64,000 nt of DNA, from assembly GCF_000467185.1 (NCBI RefSeq), contig NZ_BATM01000007.1, positions 1-64,000 of the forward strand. The letters run 5' to 3'. The notes below the pieces were generated by a model that saw nothing but the letters and a program-made list of their open reading frames with translations, searched no databases and had not been told where the DNA came from. How positions within the stretch are numbered: the stretch's first letter is position 1; each line of letters starts with the position of its first letter. The translations under genes and the position numbers were made by a program. Source of the DNA: Vibrio ezurae NBRC 102218. Lineage in GTDB: Bacteria; Pseudomonadota; Gammaproteobacteria; Enterobacterales; Vibrionaceae. Positions 16,911-27,392 of this stretch are shown here, in pieces.

Positions 16911-18383
16911 GTGGCAGAGCAGGAAGCGAAGTTCGTACAAGGTTCGACAATGAAGCACATACTGACTATGTCAGGTGCGGGTTCCATTGGACTCATGTCT
17001 TTATTTATTGTCGACCTGCTCGATATGATGTTTATCAGTATGCTCGGGCAGGTGGAACTGGCAGCAGCTGTGGGGTTTGCAGGGACCTTAATCTTTTTCT
17101 CAACCTCTATTTCTATTGGTACTTCCATTGCCATGGGGGCGTTAGTTTCAAAAGAACTTGGCGCAAAAAAGAGGCAAGGTGCCAAGCATCTAGTGATCAA
17201 TATATTGGTGACTGCTTTTCTGGTCAATGCCGTTATTACTGGCATTATGACCTATTACATTCCTGAATTGCTGACGTTAATCGGTGCTAAAGGCGCGGCC
17301 TTTGAGCACGCTAAAGATTACATGTACATTTTACTGCCTAGCACCCCCTTAGTTGCCTTAGGTATGGCAGCAGGAGCGGCGCTACGTGCGGCAGGGGATG
17401 CCAAACGTTCCATGATGGCTACCATTTGGGGCGGGGTCGTCAACGCCATTTTAGACCCCATCTTTATCTTCGTATTTATGTGGAATGTTGAAGGCGCCGC
17501 ATTAGCATCGGTGATCTCCCGCGCGACCGTATTAACCTTTGCTTTAGCTCCTTTGATTCGACAACACAACCTTGTTGGACGTTTTAACTATCGTCATTGG
17601 CTATTGAGTCAACGAGCTATCTTCGCTATTGCACTACCTGCCATTTTTACCAATATTGCGACGCCAGTAGGCAACGCCATTGTGACGAGTGCTATTGCAC
17701 AATATGGTGAAGACTTTGTCGCTGGGTTTGCGGTAATGGGGCGATTAACGCCTGTAGTGTTTGCCGCTATTTTTGCTTTGTCAGGAGCGGTAGGTCCCAT
17801 TATTGGACAAAATTATGGAGCCGTGCGCATCGACAGAGTGAAAGAAACGCTACGTAATTCGTTGCTGGTGGTGACGGTGTACTGTCTTTTGGTCAGTGTA
17901 GCGCTGTTCTTTTTGCAGTCGCAAATTGTAAATGCCTTTAATCTCACCGGTGATGCGGATCTGCTGGTTCGAACATTTTGCACTTACATTGCAATTACCT
18001 TTTTGTTTAATGGTGCGCAATTTGTCGCAAATACCTCGTTTAATAATCTGGGTAGACCTTTGTATTCCACCGCATTAAATGTGGGTAAAGCGACCTTGGG
18101 CACCATTCCTTTTGTCTATTTAGGTTCTTCGCTATTTGGCGCACTTGGGGTTTTGTACGGCCAAGCACTGGGGAATTTAGTGTTTGGTTTAATCGCCTTG
18201 GTCACTTTAAGATTTCATCTACAACAATTAGATACTGAAGTACCCATTGAGCAAAAAGAAAGTCTTGATGATGAGCTTGAAGAAGGATTGCATTGCATCA
18301 ACATGCAGCCGTTTTGTACTCATGACGCGGTGGCAATGGAAGAGCTGGTGAAAAATGATGAGTTGCTAGCTGAGAAAAAATAG
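16911..18383 (+). CDS. MATE-family multidrug efflux transporter
   Basis: 490 residues from GTG 16911, selected because AGGAG ends five bases upstream; the frame itself extends back to 16878. About twelve membrane helices form two MatE halves: IGLMSLFIVDLLDMMFISML near the start, ALGMAAGAALRAAGDAKRSM between, and PVVFAAIFALSGAVGPIIGQ in the second half. Such proteins exchange Na+ or H+ for cationic drugs. The C-terminal 55 residues are acidic, cytoplasmic and unusual in length. The gene is convergent with sulP and shares a hairpin with it. Confidence 0.88.
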   Translation: MAEQEAKFVQGSTMKHILTMSGAGSIGLMSLFIVDLLDMMFISMLGQVELAAAVGFAGTLIFFSTSISIGTSIAMGALVSKELGAKKRQGAKHLVINILVTAFLVNAVITGIMTYYIPELLTLIGAKGAAFEHAKDYMYILLPSTPLVALGMAAGAALRAAGDAKRSMMATIWGGVVNAILDPIFIFVFMWNVEGAALASVISRATVLTFALAPLIRQHNLVGRFNYRHWLLSQRAIFAIALPAIFTNIATPVGNAIVTSAIAQYGEDFVAGFAVMGRLTPVVFAAIFALSGAVGPIIGQNYGAVRIDRVKETLRNSLLVVTVYCLLVSVALFFLQSQIVNAFNLTGDADLLVRTFCTYIAITFLFNGAQFVANTSFNNLGRPLYSTALNVGKATLGTIPFVYLGSSLFGALGVLYGQALGNLVFGLIALVTLRFHLQQLDTEVPIEQKESLDDELEEGLHCINMQPFCTHDAVAMEELVKNDELLAEKK

Positions 18384-18397
18384 CCGCTAAAAAGAAC

Positions 18398-18429
18398 AAT
18401 GCCGATAGCACTCAAGTGATATCGGCATT
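18398..18429 (-). terminator. Terminator hairpin between MATE and SulP genes
   Basis: AATGCCGATA (18398-18407) pairs perfectly with TATCGGCATT (18420-18429). Read on the minus strand the stem is followed by GTTCTTTTTAG, so it should end the sulP transcript; on the plus strand the T-run is missing. Confidence 0.7.
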
Positions 18430-18447
18430 ATGTAGGGTTGCTAAAGT

Positions 18448-20007
18448 TTAACCGGCAAGAACATCGGTCGCGACTTTGTAGCTAGGATCTTCTTTAACGT
18501 TGATTTCAACTAGGCTACCGGCTTTGTCCAATAGTGCGCGGCAATCTTGGCTTAGATGACGAAGATGTAAGGTTTTACCTTCGGTGTTGTAGCGCTCTGC
18601 AAGGGTTTCGATAGCTTCGATGGCCGAGTGATCGGTCACGCGAGAATCCGCAAAATCAACAATCACATCATCAGGGTCATTCTTCGCGTCAAATAGCTCT
18701 AGGAAGTTCGCGACCGAGCCGAAGAATACAGGGCCGTGTACTCGGTATACTTTAGATCCTTCTTCGTTGACTTGGCTGCTGGCGTAGATGTGTTTAGCAT
18801 GCTGCCATGCAAACATCAGTGCAGAGGCAATCACGCCGACTGCCACCGCTACCGCAAGGTCGGTCAGTACCGTGACAACCGTGACGAGTACGATGACAAA
18901 GAAATCTTGTTTTGGTACGCGACGAGCCAGTTTAAAGGTCGCCCATTCAAAGGTACCAATGACCACCATAAACATAACTCCAACCAGTGCAGCAAGTGGG
19001 ATCATTTCGATCAAACCTGAGGTAAACAAGATGAACATCAGTAGCGCCAGAGCCGCCACAATACCGGAAAGTCGTCCACGCCCCCCGGAGTTTATGTTGA
19101 TCATTGATTGACCAATCATGGCGCAACCACCCATAGCGCCAAATACTGAACAACTAAGGTTGGCAATGCCTTGACCAACACATTCACGGTTACTCTTTCC
19201 GCGAGTATTCGTCATTTCATCTAGAACTGTTAGCGTCAGCAGTGATTCTATCAGGCCAATCGCCGCTAAAATAATCGCGTAGGGAAGGATGATTTTTAAG
19301 GTCTCGAGAGTCAGTGGCACTTGCGGAAGCGAGAAGCTAGGAAGTGAGCCTGCTAAGGTGGCGTTAGCATCTCCTGACATGGAGCGTAAGAAGTCAACAA
19401 CGGTACGGGTATCTAAGCCGAAGAAGTGAACAATAAGCGTTACACTGACAATCGCAACCAATGAAGAAGGTATGGCGGTGGTGATCTTAGGAAGAAAGTA
19501 GATGATAGCCATAGTTAGCGCTATTAAAGCAAACATCACCGTCATTTGATCGCTTGGTAACCAAGTCATGACTCCTGCCACATCTGGCGCTTTAAATTGA
19601 CCGAGCTGCGCGAGGAAGATAACAATGGCAAGACCGTTGACGAACCCTATCATGACCGGATGGGGAACAATTCGTATAAATTTACCTAGCTTAAAGACAC
19701 CAGCTAATATCTGTAAAAGCCCGGTCAGCATAATAGTGGCAAAGAGGTACTGCACCCCATGCACTGCGACTAAGCTGACCATTACCACAGCCATTGCCCC
19801 AGTAGCACCAGAGATCATGCCTGGTCGCCCGCCAAAGATAGAAGTTATCAAGCCTACAATAAAGGCGGCATATAGCCCAACCATAGGATCGACTCCGGCC
19901 ACGAAAGCAAAAGCAACGGCTTCAGGTACTAAAGCCAGTGCTACGGTAAGTCCGGACAAAACGTCATTTTTGACGCTTTGCGCTGAAAACTGAGGAGATT
20001 CAAACAT
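18448..20007 (-). CDS. SulP-family anion transporter with STAS domain
   Basis: 519 residues. The membrane part starts [20 protein letters not shown] and carries [20 protein letters not shown], the classic SulP signature, with about ten to twelve helices up to residue 395. Residues 415-510 are a cytoplasmic STAS domain ([20 protein letters not shown], then [20 protein letters not shown]). Family members carry sulfate, bicarbonate or dicarboxylates, often with Na+. The [18 protein letters not shown] segment is shared by bicarbonate-type members, but I cannot fix the substrate. It lies in the same direction as rne but behind rne's terminator, so it has its own promoter. Confidence 0.88.
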   Translation of the reverse strand: MFESPQFSAQSVKNDVLSGLTVALALVPEAVAFAFVAGVDPMVGLYAAFIVGLITSIFGGRPGMISGATGAMAVVMVSLVAVHGVQYLFATIMLTGLLQILAGVFKLGKFIRIVPHPVMIGFVNGLAIVIFLAQLGQFKAPDVAGVMTWLPSDQMTVMFALIALTMAIIYFLPKITTAIPSSLVAIVSVTLIVHFFGLDTRTVVDFLRSMSGDANATLAGSLPSFSLPQVPLTLETLKIILPYAIILAAIGLIESLLTLTVLDEMTNTRGKSNRECVGQGIANLSCSVFGAMGGCAMIGQSMININSGGRGRLSGIVAALALLMFILFTSGLIEMIPLAALVGVMFMVVIGTFEWATFKLARRVPKQDFFVIVLVTVVTVLTDLAVAVAVGVIASALMFAWQHAKHIYASSQVNEEGSKVYRVHGPVFFGSVANFLELFDAKNDPDDVIVDFADSRVTDHSAIEAIETLAERYNTEGKTLHLRHLSQDCRALLDKAGSLVEINVKEDPSYKVATDVLAG

Positions 20008-20112
20008 AGAAGGTTAATTTTTTCTTACAATTGTTAACAAGTCGCAGAATCCTAACGGAAACACGGATGAAGTGCAATTAATCGATAAGACGTAAAGTGC
20101 ATAATTATACTC

Positions 20113-20140
20113 ATCACACTAAGCCAGTGATCAGAAATAG
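20113..20140 (-). repeat. Copy of a dispersed intergenic repeat
   Basis: 28 bases whose reverse complement matches 38889-38916 at 26 of 28 positions (CTATTTCTGATCAC, then CTTAGTGTGAT). It lies upstream of sulP. Other family copies are at 35373-35420 and possibly 54920-54975. Confidence 0.6.
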
Positions 20141-20257
20141 TACAGGGGAAATGCTGAGAACAAGCTGGTATTTTCGGTAAGTCGTTATTTTATAATCAAA
20201 AATTCTAACGCAGTTATCGAGAACGATTGGTATTGGCTATCTTCTAAATATAAAAAA

Positions 20258-20283
20258 AGAGCCAACCTAAATAGGTTGGCTCT
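20258..20283 (-). terminator. rne terminator
   Basis: AGAGCCAACCTA (20258-20269) pairs perfectly with TAGGTTGGCTCT (20272-20283) with a two-base loop. On the minus strand it is followed by TTTTTTT, the end of the rne transcript. The plus-strand side also has CGATTTTTT, so it may work both ways. Confidence 0.92.
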
Positions 20284-20305
20284 CGATTTTTTACAACGAA
20301 TTAAA

Positions 20306-23300
20306 TTAGAAATTCGGTTTCGTTGTCACAGCTGACGCTTGGTGAGTAGCGGCTTGGCTACCCGCTGCACGTCCTGCAAAAGGTTCATTACGGAAGCTTG
20401 CAGCATTGACCGTAATTTCCTGTACTTGCTGTGGACCAGGAGCGCTTGTCATTCCAGATTGCGCGTGGCCTTTAAAGCTCACTTTTGCAACAGGTTGTAC
20501 TTGCGGTGCAACTTCTTCCACAACCGGTTCAGTGGTGGTTGCTGGTTCAACTTCAATCGTTGCCTCAACAGCAGCTTGCTCTGTGGTTTCTTCAACAACA
20601 GGGCTCACAACTTCAGGAGCAGTTGCTACGACTTTCGTTTCTGGCTGCGCAGTTTCAACAACTGGAGTTTCAGATACAGTTTCAGTCGTTTCAACTTTTG
20701 GCGTCTCAACAGCTGCCGGTGCTGCCACGGCCACTTCAGGAGTCGCTACAACCTCAGGTGTTGCTACAGCTTCAGGAGCGATCACTTCAGGAGCCATCAC
20801 TAACGCAGGTTCAACAGCTTTCATGATGATCACTTTACCCATCGACATTTCAGGGAATGCAACACCGCTGGTGATACCTGTCGCAATGACTTCTTCAACC
20901 ACACGTTGCTTTCTCTTAGGCTTAGGCAAGTCATATTTTGGCATTACTTTACCCATTGCCATCTCAGGAGAGGCAACACCGCCTTTGCGTAGACGGAAAG
21001 GGTTTGGTCTGCGATCGCGACCGCGACGACGACGTTGTCCACTGGCTCGTAGGTGACGAGGTGAGCGACGATTACGACGTTGCTGTTGTGGCGCTTCGTT
21101 TTGTTCAGACTTGTCCGCTTGTTCAGTTGCCGCAGTCTCAGTAGAAACTTGGCCTTTCGGTTGTTGTTTCTTAGCTGGCTTTTCAGCAACAGGTTTAGCC
21201 GCTTTAGCAACGTCAACATTTTGTTGGTTTGCATTCGCTTGCTGGTCTTTAACGCGCACCTGTTTTTTCATCTGACGACGTTGGCGACGTTGTTTAACCT
21301 GACTTGTCTTAGTTTCTTTTTCGCTCTTAGCAGTAGCTTCAGGCTCTTGCTGAGCTTGCTCGGCGATTTTCTTACCTTGTTCTTCTACCTTATTCGGTGT
21401 CTTTCTTTCTTTGCGAGGTTTGCGCTTGTTCTCTTTACGAGGCGCATCTTGCTGAGAAGACGGTGAATTCGAGGTATCTGCTGCAGTCTCATCGCGCTCA
21501 GTGTTGTTGCGGTTAGAGCGGTTATTGTTTCTGCGGCGATTGTCACGATTATTACGACGACGGTTGTCATTGCGATCGCGACGTTGTGGTTTTGGCTTTT
21601 CTTCAACAACAGGCTCTTCTTTCACTTCTTCTGAGTTAAAGAATTTACCGATAGCAGCAAAGATACGAGAGAATAACCCCGGTGCTTTTGGTGCCGATGT
21701 TGTTGGCTTAGCCGCTGCTGTAGGAGCTGCTTTAGGTGCAGGTGCTGCTGATTGCGTTGGAGAAGCAAAACCTTGTAGTACAGGCTCTTCGATGCGTTTT
21801 GGCGCAACTTCTACTTCACCCGCTTCGCGAGCTTCTGCTTCTTTCATTGCATCTAGCTTTTTAGGCAATAGGTATGAAAGTAGGCTTTGTTCTTCACCTT
21901 CACGAACACGAACGATTTCGTAGTGAGGCGTTTCCATATCAGAGTTAGGAACAATAAGTACCTTAACTTCTTGGCTACGCTCAATATGATTAACGCTGCG
22001 GCGTTTTTCGTTGAGTAAGTATGATGCGATAGGTACAGGCACAACCGCCAGCACTTGCGCAGTGTTGTCTTTTAACGCTTCTTCTTCGATAAGACGAAGA
22101 ACAGACAGTGCTAGAGATTCGTTATCACGAACCACGCCTGTACCTGAACAGCGAGGACAAATATGGTGGCTAGCTTCAGCAAGAGACGGGCTCAAGCGTT
22201 GGCGAGACATTTCTAGAAGACCGAAGCGTGAAATGCGACCAATCTGTACGCGGGCACGATCTAAACGAGCGGCTTCACGTAAGCGGTTTTCCACTTCACG
22301 TTGGTGACGAACAGGGGTCATATCGATGAAATCGATAACCACTAGACCACCAAGGTCACGTAGACGTAGCTGACGAGCAATTTCATCGGCTGCTTCTAGG
22401 TTAGTGTTAAGAGCGGTTTCTTCGATATCACTGCCTTTGGTTGCGCGGGCAGAGTTAATATCGATAGACGTTAGTGCTTCTGTTGGGTCAATAACAATTG
22501 AGCCACCAGAAGGTAAGCGTACTTCGCGTTGGAACGCAGAGTCGATTTGAGTTTCAATTTGGTAGTGACTAAATAGTGGCACTTCACCGTCGTATTTTTT
22601 AACACGATTGACGAAGTCAGGACGTACCAATTGAATGTGTGCTTGAGCACGTTCAAAAATAGTGTTGCTGTCGATCAGGATCTCACCAATATCGCGACGT
22701 AAGTAGTCACGAATAGCTCGAACGATAACGTTACTTTCTTGGTGGATAAGGAAAGGTGCTTGATTTGCATCAGCCGCTTCTTTTACTGCTCTCCAGTGAT
22801 TAAGTAGAACATTTAAGTCCCACTCAAGCTCTTCAGCGCTTTTACCCACACCCGCTGTACGAACAATTAAACCCATGCCTTGTGGTAGCTCTAAAGTGCT
22901 TAGTGCTGCTTTAAGTTGAGTGCGTTCGTCACCTTCGATACGACGTGAAATACCGCCAGCTCGAGGGTTGTTAGGCATTAATACTAAGTAGCTACCTGCA
23001 AGAGAGATGAAAGTAGTAAGAGCTGCGCCCTTGTTACCACGTTCTTCTTTCTCAACTTGAACAATAACTTCTTGGCCTTCTTTAAGCACTTCTTTAATGC
23101 TTGGACGACCTTGGTAGGTGTAGCCTGCAGGAAAGTAATCGCGTGCTACTTCTTTAAGAGGGAGGAATCCGTGTCGTTCTGCGCCATAGTCAACAAATGC
23201 TGCTTCCAAGCTTGGCTCAATGCGAGTGATACGTCCTTTGTAGATATTCGCCTTCTTTGATTCGTGGCCAGGACTTTCGATATCTAAATCGAACAGTTTC

Positions 23301-23365
23301 TGTCCATCAACGAGGGCGACACGCAACTCTTCTTTTTGAGTTGCGTTAATTAACATTCTTTTCAT
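20306..23365 (-). CDS. rne: Ribonuclease E
   Basis: 1019 residues. This essential endonuclease starts mRNA decay, matures rRNA and tRNA, and scaffolds the degradosome at the inner membrane. The catalytic half shows [20 protein letters not shown], an S1 domain ([20 protein letters not shown]), the catalytic Asp region [20 protein letters not shown] and the Zn-link CPRCSGTG near 404. The segment [17 protein letters not shown] near 565 is the expected amphipathic membrane anchor. Then follow Arg-rich RNA-binding stretches ([20 protein letters not shown]), an Ala/Pro/Glu/Val-rich disordered region, and a C-terminal segment ([17 protein letters not shown]) resembling the PNPase-binding tail. Two PEM[AS]MGK boxes recur near residues 808 and 842. 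A long leader suggests autoregulation. Confidence 0.97.
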   Translation of the reverse strand: MKRMLINATQKEELRVALVDGQKLFDLDIESPGHESKKANIYKGRITRIEPSLEAAFVDYGAERHGFLPLKEVARDYFPAGYTYQGRPSIKEVLKEGQEVIVQVEKEERGNKGAALTTFISLAGSYLVLMPNNPRAGGISRRIEGDERTQLKAALSTLELPQGMGLIVRTAGVGKSAEELEWDLNVLLNHWRAVKEAADANQAPFLIHQESNVIVRAIRDYLRRDIGEILIDSNTIFERAQAHIQLVRPDFVNRVKKYDGEVPLFSHYQIETQIDSAFQREVRLPSGGSIVIDPTEALTSIDINSARATKGSDIEETALNTNLEAADEIARQLRLRDLGGLVVIDFIDMTPVRHQREVENRLREAARLDRARVQIGRISRFGLLEMSRQRLSPSLAEASHHICPRCSGTGVVRDNESLALSVLRLIEEEALKDNTAQVLAVVPVPIASYLLNEKRRSVNHIERSQEVKVLIVPNSDMETPHYEIVRVREGEEQSLLSYLLPKKLDAMKEAEAREAGEVEVAPKRIEEPVLQGFASPTQSAAPAPKAAPTAAAKPTTSAPKAPGLFSRIFAAIGKFFNSEEVKEEPVVEEKPKPQRRDRNDNRRRNNRDNRRRNNNRSNRNNTERDETAADTSNSPSSQQDAPRKENKRKPRKERKTPNKVEEQGKKIAEQAQQEPEATAKSEKETKTSQVKQRRQRRQMKKQVRVKDQQANANQQNVDVAKAAKPVAEKPAKKQQPKGQVSTETAATEQADKSEQNEAPQQQRRNRRSPRHLRASGQRRRRGRDRRPNPFRLRKGGVASPEMAMGKVMPKYDLPKPKRKQRVVEEVIATGITSGVAFPEMSMGKVIIMKAVEPALVMAPEVIAPEAVATPEVVATPEVAVAAPAAVETPKVETTETVSETPVVETAQPETKVVATAPEVVSPVVEETTEQAAVEATIEVEPATTTEPVVEEVAPQVQPVAKVSFKGHAQSGMTSAPGPQQVQEITVNAASFRNEPFAGRAAGSQAATHQASAVTTKPNF

Positions 23366-23967
23366 TCGAATTCTCGTCGTGTTTCTCTGATTATTTTATT
23401 TGTGATTGTCGCAATTGTTCCTATCAATGGTGCCTGATCCCATGGTCGATCGGTGCAGCCTCACGGCTGGAAGGGATGCTCGGGGACACTTTAGCCATCA
23501 CATTTTCCTCTTCAAGAAAACGTGATCTGCGAAAATTTTGCAGTCGAACTCTGCATTGATAGGTAAAAGTTGTGCGACATGCTTGTTCAGAATCAATGTC
23601 TTATGCCTTACGCTGCATGGAATAATGAACAATCAACTTTCATTTCTTGTCAATTTGCGCCCTAGTTAAGTGTAAAAAACAACCAAGGGAACACATTGAT
23701 TGACGAACTATAACAGTGTCACTAATACACAGCAATCAACAAACAGATAAAGGATACAAAAAAAACTAAAAAACGGCGTCTTAAGACAGTTAATTGTATG
23801 ATTATCTTGAATTTAATTAATGTGAACAAAAATTACAAAACTGTGACTGCACAATGTTGTACACAGGTTCTTAAATCCTTAGTGAACAAAAGTCGTTCAT
23901 AGTCGACTTAACTAGTGTAGAGCAGAAATATGTGATTTAGAACACTTTAGAATGTTACACTAGGCAA
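23366..23967. other. Long rne/rluC divergent intergenic region with rne leader
   Basis: 602 bases between divergent rne and rluC. The rne-proximal 150 bases are GC-richer and structured, consistent with an autoregulatory 5' leader as known for E. coli rne. The remainder (about 23600-23960) is very AT-rich with several candidate -10 boxes and must contain the promoters of both genes. TTACACT shortly before the rluC start is a possible -10. No further gene is seen. Confidence 0.55.
23456..23469 (-). promoter_or_regulatory. rne leader hairpin
   Basis: On the minus strand CAGCC-GTGA-GGCTG forms a five-pair stem with a GNRA tetraloop in the rne leader, about 90 bases before the start codon. E. 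coli rne autoregulation uses a leader hairpin (hp2) that RNase E recognises; this is a positional analogue, not a sequence match I can prove. Confidence 0.5.
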
Positions 23968-24909
23968 ATGAGTGAAATTAGAACCCCAGTCCAGTTTGTC
24001 GATATTGATTCTGACATGGCCGGACAGCGCATCGATAACTTTCTGCGCAACCAATTAAAGGCTATTCCGAAAAGTATGGTGTATCGCATCATACGTAAGG
24101 GAGAAGTGCGCGTGAATAAAAAGCGCATCAAAGCCGAATACAAACTTCAAGCCGGTGATCTGGTGCGTATTCCGCCAGTGACCATTCCTGCAACTGAAGA
24201 AACACCTGCGTTAAGTACCAAACTGAATAAAGTGTCAGAACTTGAGCACTGCATTTTGTATGAAGACGATCATCTGCTTATTTTGAACAAACCGTCGGGT
24301 ACGGCTGTTCATGGTGGCAGTGGTTTGAAGTTTGGTGCTATTGAAGCGCTGCGAGCTTTACGACCAGAGGCAAGGTTTTTAGAACTTGTGCATCGCATTG
24401 ATAGAGACACTTCCGGTATTTTATTAGTCGCCAAGAAACGCTCGGCATTGCGTCATCTACAAGCGCAGTTTCGCGAGAAAACCGTGCAGAAGTATTATTT
24501 TGCCTTGGTGATGGGGGAGTGGAAGAACAGTATTCGTAAAGTGACTGCGCCACTTCTTAAAAATGAAGTGAACAGCATTGTACGTGTGAACCCAAATGGT
24601 AAGCCGTCAGAAACGCGCTTTAAAGTGATTGAGAAGTTGAATAACTCAACCTTAATTCAAGCAAGCCCAATTACTGGCCGTACCCATCAAATTCGTGTGC
24701 ACGTTCAATATACGGGTCATCCGATTGCTTGGGATGATCGTTATGGCGACCGCCGCTTTGATGCCTTTACCGCTAAAGTAGGGTTAGACCGCTTGTTTTT
24801 ACATGCCGCCAACATCAAGTTTACCCATCCAGGTACCGAAGAAGAGATGGATATCTCGGCACCTATGGAAAGTAAACTGACGCGTGCGATTGAGAAACTG
24901 CGGGTCTAG
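23968..24909 (+). CDS. rluC: 23S rRNA pseudouridine synthase C
   Basis: 313 residues. RluC makes pseudouridine at positions 955, 2504 and 2580 of 23S rRNA. An N-terminal S4 RNA-binding domain (QRIDNFLRNQLKAIPKSMVY, GEVRVNKKRIKAEYKLQAGD) is followed by the catalytic domain with LVHRIDRDTSGILLVAKK, whose second Asp is the nucleophile, and ITGRTHQIRVHVQYTGHPI. The gene is divergent from rne, the standard arrangement in gamma-proteobacteria. Confidence 0.95.
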   Translation: MSEIRTPVQFVDIDSDMAGQRIDNFLRNQLKAIPKSMVYRIIRKGEVRVNKKRIKAEYKLQAGDLVRIPPVTIPATEETPALSTKLNKVSELEHCILYEDDHLLILNKPSGTAVHGGSGLKFGAIEALRALRPEARFLELVHRIDRDTSGILLVAKKRSALRHLQAQFREKTVQKYYFALVMGEWKNSIRKVTAPLLKNEVNSIVRVNPNGKPSETRFKVIEKLNNSTLIQASPITGRTHQIRVHVQYTGHPIAWDDRYGDRRFDAFTAKVGLDRLFLHAANIKFTHPGTEEEMDISAPMESKLTRAIEKLRV

Positions 24910-24934
24910 ACGTCACATAACGGACTATTCGCGC

Positions 24935-25522
24935 TTAACCTAAGATAGAAACACCTTCATTTTCTAATAAGTCGATAAGCTCAATGAGCGGTAGACCGAT
25001 GAGGGTGTTAGGATCTTTGCCTTCGAGTGCACTAAATAGAGCGATGCCTAAACCTTCGCTTTTAAAGCTACCGGCACAATTTAATGGTTGCTCTAATTCA
25101 ACGTAACGTTTGATTTGAGCGTCGGATAATGTTTTAAAATGCACTTTAAAGGTATCGACAACGACTTGAGTGCGACTACTTTTAGTGTTGTGCAAGGCAA
25201 GTCCAGTATAAAAGGTAATGGTTTGGCCGCTTTGCTCGGTAAGCTGTTGTATCGCACCTGCTGTGGTATGCGGTTTACCCACAATGCGACCATTAACCAC
25301 ACAAACTTGGTCAGAGCCAATCACTAGGTGCTGACCATCAGGAAGAGTACAAGACTTGGCTTTTCCTTCAGCCAGTCTTGCGACAAGCTGCTCAGGTAAT
25401 TCATTATCTAGAGCCGTTTCGTCAAAGTCAGGGCTGACTTGTATAAAAGAAACCGATAATTTACGCAGAATCTCTGCTCGATAAGGGGATGTCGAGGCTA
25501 ATACAATTTGATATTCGTTCAT
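24935..25522 (-). CDS. Maf-like nucleotide pyrophosphatase (YceF type)
   Basis: 195 residues from ATG 25522, where the family start IVLASTSPYRAEILRKL follows MNEYQ; the open frame extends back to 25645 but that part overlaps yceD's start and lacks conservation. Maf proteins hydrolyse non-canonical or modified nucleotides; YceF of E. coli prefers m7GTP. Visible motifs are the SxSPxR start, DFDETALDNE, VIGSDQVC (catalytic Asp) and CAGSFKSEGLGIALFSALEG. GGA lies just upstream of the chosen start. It is divergent from yceD. Confidence 0.9.
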   Translation of the reverse strand: MNEYQIVLASTSPYRAEILRKLSVSFIQVSPDFDETALDNELPEQLVARLAEGKAKSCTLPDGQHLVIGSDQVCVVNGRIVGKPHTTAGAIQQLTEQSGQTITFYTGLALHNTKSSRTQVVVDTFKVHFKTLSDAQIKRYVELEQPLNCAGSFKSEGLGIALFSALEGKDPNTLIGLPLIELIDLLENEGVSILG

Positions 25523-25639
25523 GAATTCCAGTTCGATGTTTGAATTGTTTGGCATAGAATAATCGACGTACAAAAATTGAGTAAGTTTTTTCTGTTTTCC
25601 TTTGACTAAATTTGATTTGAGAGATAATATTCGCGCCCT

Positions 25640-26176
25640 ATGCAAAAGGTAAAAATACCGCGAACGGTTGACCCGAGTAAAGCAGCTCAGAAACGACTAG
25701 ACTATGATGGCATTATCCAAGTCAGTCTGCTCAAGCGCTTGGCCGAGTCGGTCGAAGGCGTAAAACGCAACGCAGAAGTCACATTGTCATTTGACTTAGA
25801 TGAACAACGATTGGTCGTTATCTCTGGTAAAGCTAACGTCGAAGTCGATTTAGAGTGTCAACGCTGCAATGAGAACTTCACACATTATTGTGAAGTCCAA
25901 TTCGTCTATACCCCTAATAAGGGTGAAAAGACCGAAGAGGAAGCCCCGGAAGAGTACGATTTGGTAGATCTGAACGAGTACGGTGAATGCGATCTCATAC
26001 AGTTAGTTGAAGACGAGTTCATTCTAAACTTACCTCAAGTAGCAATGCATGATGTATCTGAATGTAGCGTAAATACACATAACTTGGTTTTTGGTGACAT
26101 TCCTGAAGAAATTGAGGAAGAGAAACCAAACCCGTTCGAAGTTTTAAAAAGCTTAAAAGCAAAGACAAAGGAGTAG
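25640..26176 (+). CDS. yceD: YceD family protein (DUF177)
   Basis: 178 residues. YceD is a conserved protein encoded just before rpmF, linked to 23S rRNA or ribosome large-subunit maturation; its biochemical role is not settled. The sequence shows [20 protein letters not shown], a possible metal-binding CQRC in [16 protein letters not shown], acidic [15 protein letters not shown] and a short C-terminal tail [13 protein letters not shown]. The stop is five bases before rpmF, so the two are co-transcribed, leading into plsX and the fab genes. Confidence 0.92.
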   Translation: MQKVKIPRTVDPSKAAQKRLDYDGIIQVSLLKRLAESVEGVKRNAEVTLSFDLDEQRLVVISGKANVEVDLECQRCNENFTHYCEVQFVYTPNKGEKTEEEAPEEYDLVDLNEYGECDLIQLVEDEFILNLPQVAMHDVSECSVNTHNLVFGDIPEEIEEEKPNPFEVLKSLKAKTKE

Positions 26177-26181
26177 GGTCA

Positions 26182-26352
26182 ATGGCCGTACAAAAGAGCA
26201 AAAAATCACGTTCAATGCGTGGCATGCGTCGTTCACACGATGCGCTAACTACAGCTGCACTATCTGTAGACGCAACTTCAGGTGAAACTCACCTACGTCA
26301 CAACGTGACTGCTGAAGGTTACTACCGTGGCAAAAAAGTAATCAATAAGTAA
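26182..26352 (+). CDS. rpmF: 50S ribosomal protein L32
   Basis: 56 residues, too short for ordinary frame listings. Translation starts [20 protein letters not shown] and ends [18 protein letters not shown], the full L32 sequence of the gamma-proteobacterial (zinc-free) type. GGAG lies upstream of the ATG within the yceD stop region. It is in the yceD-rpmF-plsX-fab operon, which ties ribosome and lipid synthesis together. Confidence 0.97.
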   Translation: MAVQKSKKSRSMRGMRRSHDALTTAALSVDATSGETHLRHNVTAEGYYRGKKVINK

Positions 26353-26361
26353 GGTTACTTT

Positions 26362-27387
26362 TTGCGAACGATTACCGTTGCACTGGATGCAATGGGTGGG
26401 GATTTCGGTCCCCATATTACAGTGCCTGCCGCCGTGCAGGCATTGTCTATTTTTCCAGAGCTAAAAGTTATTTTAGTGGGTGACGAATCCGTCCTCATTC
26501 CCCACCTCTCTACATTGGGATCTTACCCCAATGACCGCATTCACATCGAACATACTGATCGAGTGATTGCAGACACCGATAAACCCTCATCCGTTATGCG
26601 CCGTAGCGCAGGTACCTCTATGCGTCGCGCAATCGATCTGGTTGAAGAGCAGACCGCACAAGCCTGTGTCAGTGGTGGTAATACGGGTGCCTTAATGGGG
26701 TTATCTCGCTATCGCCTAAAACTTTTGCCGGGTATCGAACGACCTGCACTGGTTTCGGCATTGCCAACACGCAACGGGGAAAAAGTATGGCTACTTGATC
26801 TTGGGGCGAATGTCTCGGTCAATGCGAACACTTTGTTTCAATTTGCTGTGATGGGCTCGGCCTTGGCCGAAGAGCATTTGCATCGTTCACCACGAGTGGC
26901 GATTTTAAATGTGGGCGAGGAGGATATTAAAGGGAATGATCTGGTAAAAGATTGTGCTGAAATGCTACAAAAGACTGAATCTATTAATTACATTGGATTT
27001 ATCGAAGCAGATCAGCTATTACAAGATGAAGCAGACGTCGTTGTTTGTGATGGATTTGTAGGCAATGTCTGTTTAAAAGCATCTGAAGGGGTAGCCAATC
27101 TGTTCCTAGATAGGTTAAAACATCATATGCTGGCCTCTAAGTTTAGAGCTTGGATATCAAAAATTATATTCTCTGAGCTGTTTTCTGAGCTAAAACAACT
27201 GAACCCCGACCAGTATAACGGGGCAAGTTTGCTAGGATTGCGCGGCATTGTCATTAAAAGTCACGGAAGTGCGGATAAAACTGCTATCATCAATGCAATC
27301 ATAGAGGCAGTTCACGAGGTCAAACGTCAAGTACCCAGTCGTATAAGTGACCGTTTGGAAACCGTTTTACTCGAGAGGCAAAATTAG
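26362..27387 (+). CDS. plsX: Phosphate acyltransferase PlsX
   Basis: 341 residues. PlsX converts acyl-ACP to acyl-phosphate for phospholipid synthesis at the membrane. It starts with TTG (26362), followed by [20 protein letters not shown], the invariant N-terminus; AAGG about seven bases upstream overlaps the rpmF stop. Other marks are [50 protein letters not shown] and [19 protein letters not shown]. The rare start codon may limit its level relative to rpmF. It is six bases before fabH. Confidence 0.96.
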   Translation: MRTITVALDAMGGDFGPHITVPAAVQALSIFPELKVILVGDESVLIPHLSTLGSYPNDRIHIEHTDRVIADTDKPSSVMRRSAGTSMRRAIDLVEEQTAQACVSGGNTGALMGLSRYRLKLLPGIERPALVSALPTRNGEKVWLLDLGANVSVNANTLFQFAVMGSALAEEHLHRSPRVAILNVGEEDIKGNDLVKDCAEMLQKTESINYIGFIEADQLLQDEADVVVCDGFVGNVCLKASEGVANLFLDRLKHHMLASKFRAWISKIIFSELFSELKQLNPDQYNGASLLGLRGIVIKSHGSADKTAIINAIIEAVHEVKRQVPSRISDRLETVLLERQN

Positions 27388-27392
27388 TCTTC

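Noticed and set aside
20339-21923. Several long plus-strand frames antisense to rne
   Set aside because: They are shadows of the Ala/Pro/Glu/Arg-rich RNase E tail; low-complexity coding DNA gives open frames on the other strand.
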